A DNA stretch of 16,464 nt from JBKQVT01 sp052139835 (GTDB taxonomy: Bacteria; Planctomycetota; Planctomycetia; Pirellulales; Thermoguttaceae), in NCBI GenBank assembly GCA_052139835.1, contig JBKQVT010000185.1:1-16464 (forward strand), read 5' to 3'. The position numbers and the translations under genes were made by a program. Position 1 is the stretch's first letter, and each line of letters starts with the position of its first letter. The notes beneath the pieces are model-generated. The model was not told where the DNA came from. It was given only the letters and a program-made list of their open reading frames with translations, and made no database searches. Below are positions 15,332 to 16,464 of this stretch, piece after piece.

Positions 15332-16291
15332 TTACCAACCGCCGCTGGCCCCGCCGCCGCCGGAGCTTCCGCCGCCGCAGCCGCCACCGCCGAACCCGCC
15401 GCCACCAGAGAAGCCGCCGCCGGAGAAGCCGCCGCCCGACCAGCCGGACCCTCCCCAGGTCCAAGGGGAATAGCCCTGGGACCGTCCCTTCCCGCCGACG
15501 TGCCCGGCAGACTTCCAGCCGACGACGAACATGGCCACGGCCCAGGCAGTCAGCAGGTAGAATCCCACCGGGGACACCATCCAGGCCATCACCATGGGTA
15601 TGCCGCCGAACCACGCGCCCCAGAACACAAGGAAGGCTTGTCGTCCGCCGATGCCGCCGCCGATGGCAGCGAATCCGATGGCAACGAAAATGGAAAGAAA
15701 CAAGATCGTGCCAACCTGGATGCCAAGCGGCGGCGCCGCGGGCCGCCTGGCCTCCGGCGGCGCCGGTTCGCCGCGCTCGATGATCTGGGCGATCCGCTCG
15801 ACGGCCTGACGCAGTCCCTGGGCGTAACGCTGCTGCTTGAAGGCCGGAAAGAGTTGTTCGTCCAACACCCGGCCGGCCAGGGCGTCGGGGAGGATCGGCT
15901 CCAGTCCATAGCCGACTTCGCAGCGGGCCTTGCGGTCCCCAAGGGCCACCAAGAGCATGATGCCGTTGTTCTTCCCCTTCTCGCCGATGCCCCACTTATT
16001 GAACAGCTTGTTGATGAAGTCGTCGATTTGTCCGCCTTCCATCGACCGGAGAATGACGACGTCGAACTGCACGCCCGTCTTTTGCCGCAATTGGGCCAGC
16101 CGGTTTTCCAGGTCCGAACGCTCCGCCGGGCTCAAGATCCCGGCGTAATCGCTGACGCTGCCTTGCCGTCGGAGCCCGTTGAGGAGGGCGTCGGACGGCG
16201 TGACGGCCCAGGCGGTCGAAGAGGCCATCCAGACCGCCGCGAGCACAACGGTCATTACCCTTCGGGCTGGCGCCATGCAAAGATTCATCAT
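15332..16291 (-). CDS. TPM-domain (YgcG/DUF477-like) membrane protein with Gly-rich tail
   Basis: A 319-aa exported membrane protein. Signal peptide about residues 8-29 (ending AWA). The TPM domain (about 47-175) has VSDYAGILSPAERSDLENRL (46-65), KTGVQFDVVILRS (71-83), KWGIGEKGKNNGIMLLVALG (99-118) and the acidic end EVGYGLEPILPD (125-136). Three hydrophobic segments follow (about 191-212, 218-240 and 243-258), then a Gly/Ser/Phe-rich tail (279-319). TPM domains act outside the cytoplasm; some have phosphatase activity and a plant relative helps photosystem II repair, but the role here is unknown. It heads the operon with the NTase-fold gene and lemA. The start is uncertain among ATGs at 16291, 16288 and 16276; no good Shine-Dalgarno precedes any of them. 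Confidence 0.85.
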   Translation of the reverse strand: MMNLCMAPARRVMTVVLAAVWMASSTAWAVTPSDALLNGLRRQGSVSDYAGILSPAERSDLENRLAQLRQKTGVQFDVVILRSMEGGQIDDFINKLFNKWGIGEKGKNNGIMLLVALGDRKARCEVGYGLEPILPDALAGRVLDEQLFPAFKQQRYAQGLRQAVERIAQIIERGEPAPPEARRPAAPPLGIQVGTILFLSIFVAIGFAAIGGGIGGRQAFLVFWGAWFGGIPMVMAWMVSPVGFYLLTAWAVAMFVVGWKSAGHVGGKGRSQGYSPWTWGGSGWSGGGFSGGGFSGGGGFGGGGCGGGSSGGGGASGGW

Positions 16292-16298
16292 CCCTACA

Positions 16299-16326
16299 AC
16301 GGTAGCTGAAACCGCCGCCTTGTCAA
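16299..16326 (-). promoter_or_regulatory. Possible promoter of the TPM-NTase-lemA operon, nearly leaderless
   Basis: On the minus strand, a perfect -35 TTGACA (16321-16326), a 16-bp spacer and a weak -10 TACCGT (16299-16304; 3/6). Transcription would begin about 16290-16293, at or next to the first ATG. This agrees with the lack of a Shine-Dalgarno before the TPM gene. Confidence 0.35.
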
Positions 16327-16340
16327 GGGATTTCCACCCA

Positions 16341-16355
16341 CTGTGTTGTACACAG
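16341..16355. repeat. Dyad CTGTGT-TGT-ACACAG
   Basis: A perfect 6-bp inverted repeat with a 3-base centre. It abuts the first of the two TAGAAATGTCCCCT repeats and lies 14 nt beyond the -35 element of the TPM operon, so it may be an operator or part of a mobile-element end. Confidence 0.35.
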
Positions 16356-16356
16356 G

Positions 16357-16396
16357 TAGAAATGTCCCCTCTTTCTCACGGATAGAAATGTCCCCT
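16357..16396. mobile_element. Two direct copies of TAGAAATGTCCCCT, possible insertion-sequence end
   Basis: The 14-mer occurs at 16357-16370 and 16383-16396, a 26-bp period, next to a TGTTGTACACAGG stretch. Multiple direct repeats just inside a TG-starting tip are typical of IS21-type and some other insertion-sequence ends, where they bind transposase. The element would extend beyond the right edge. No transposase gene, partner end or target duplication is visible here, so the assignment is tentative. Confidence 0.35.
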
Positions 16397-16464
16397 TGGT
16401 AATAGGTTAGGAACAGAACAACTCAGGGTGGGGCCGGCGTCGCGGAGGCGAGCGTAGCGAGCCG
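16397..16464. other. Right-edge non-coding sequence
   Basis: No gene is visible. The last part (from about 16426, CAGGGTGGGGCCGGCG and then GAGGCGAGCGTAGCGAGCC) resembles, from memory, one arm of GC-rich dispersed repeats seen in planctomycetes. The other arm would lie outside the window. Confidence 0.3.

Noticed and set aside
15315..15995. N-terminal extension of the NTase-fold protein (to 469 aa)
   Set aside because: The extension lies wholly inside the TPM gene and is Arg/Gly-rich out-of-frame sequence. The ATG at 15314 has a Shine-Dalgarno and begins the fold.

Overview
This window looks like chromosomal DNA of a planctomycete, probably of the Pirellulales/Gemmatales type. The evidence is high GC with strong GC3 bias, a TIGR03067-type secreted protein, two secreted proteins resembling the planctomycete 'mu-protocadherin-like cell-surface' family, a proline-rich outer-membrane barrel protein, and short extragenic repeats of CGCAAAG and GGGGACAGTCCCC type. 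Family names come from motif recognition by eye; no database search was run.

Layout. (1) Positions 1-3758, minus strand, hold a carbon-metabolism cluster in the order gnd (short-form 6-phosphogluconate dehydrogenase), pgl (6-phosphogluconolactonase), glgX (glycogen debranching enzyme, cut by the left edge). It links glycogen breakdown to the oxidative pentose phosphate route; zwf is not in the window. (2) Positions 3946-5085, minus, hold a secreted seven-bladed WD40-type propeller protein whose base composition is less GC-rich than its neighbours. (3) Positions 5207-7378, minus, hold a two-gene module: a secreted NTF2-like/lipocalin-like two-domain protein followed by a secreted Gly-rich protein. 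(4) Positions 7672-10603, plus, hold a proline-rich beta-barrel outer-membrane protein, an MGDG-synthase/UgtP-type glycosyltransferase and a small TIGR03067-type protein. (5) Positions 10979-13280, plus, hold a second, diverged copy of the two-gene module in opposite orientation, so the two copies bracket block 4. (6) A small hypothetical gene lies at 13545-13976. (7) Positions 14011-16291, minus, hold a compact operon of a TPM-domain (YgcG-like) membrane protein, a nucleotidyltransferase-fold protein whose two metal-binding aspartates read as asparagine, and LemA. (8) The right end (16341-16464) has no gene but carries paired direct repeats and dyads that may be the tip of a mobile element.

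The most unusual features are the inverted duplication of the secreted two-gene module around an envelope-related block, and the apparently catalytically dead nucleotidyltransferase translationally coupled to LemA. No CRISPR array, rRNA, tRNA, recognisable transposase or defence gene was seen. I cannot show that any of this is a new system; the module pair and the TPM-NTase-LemA operon are the best candidates to test.
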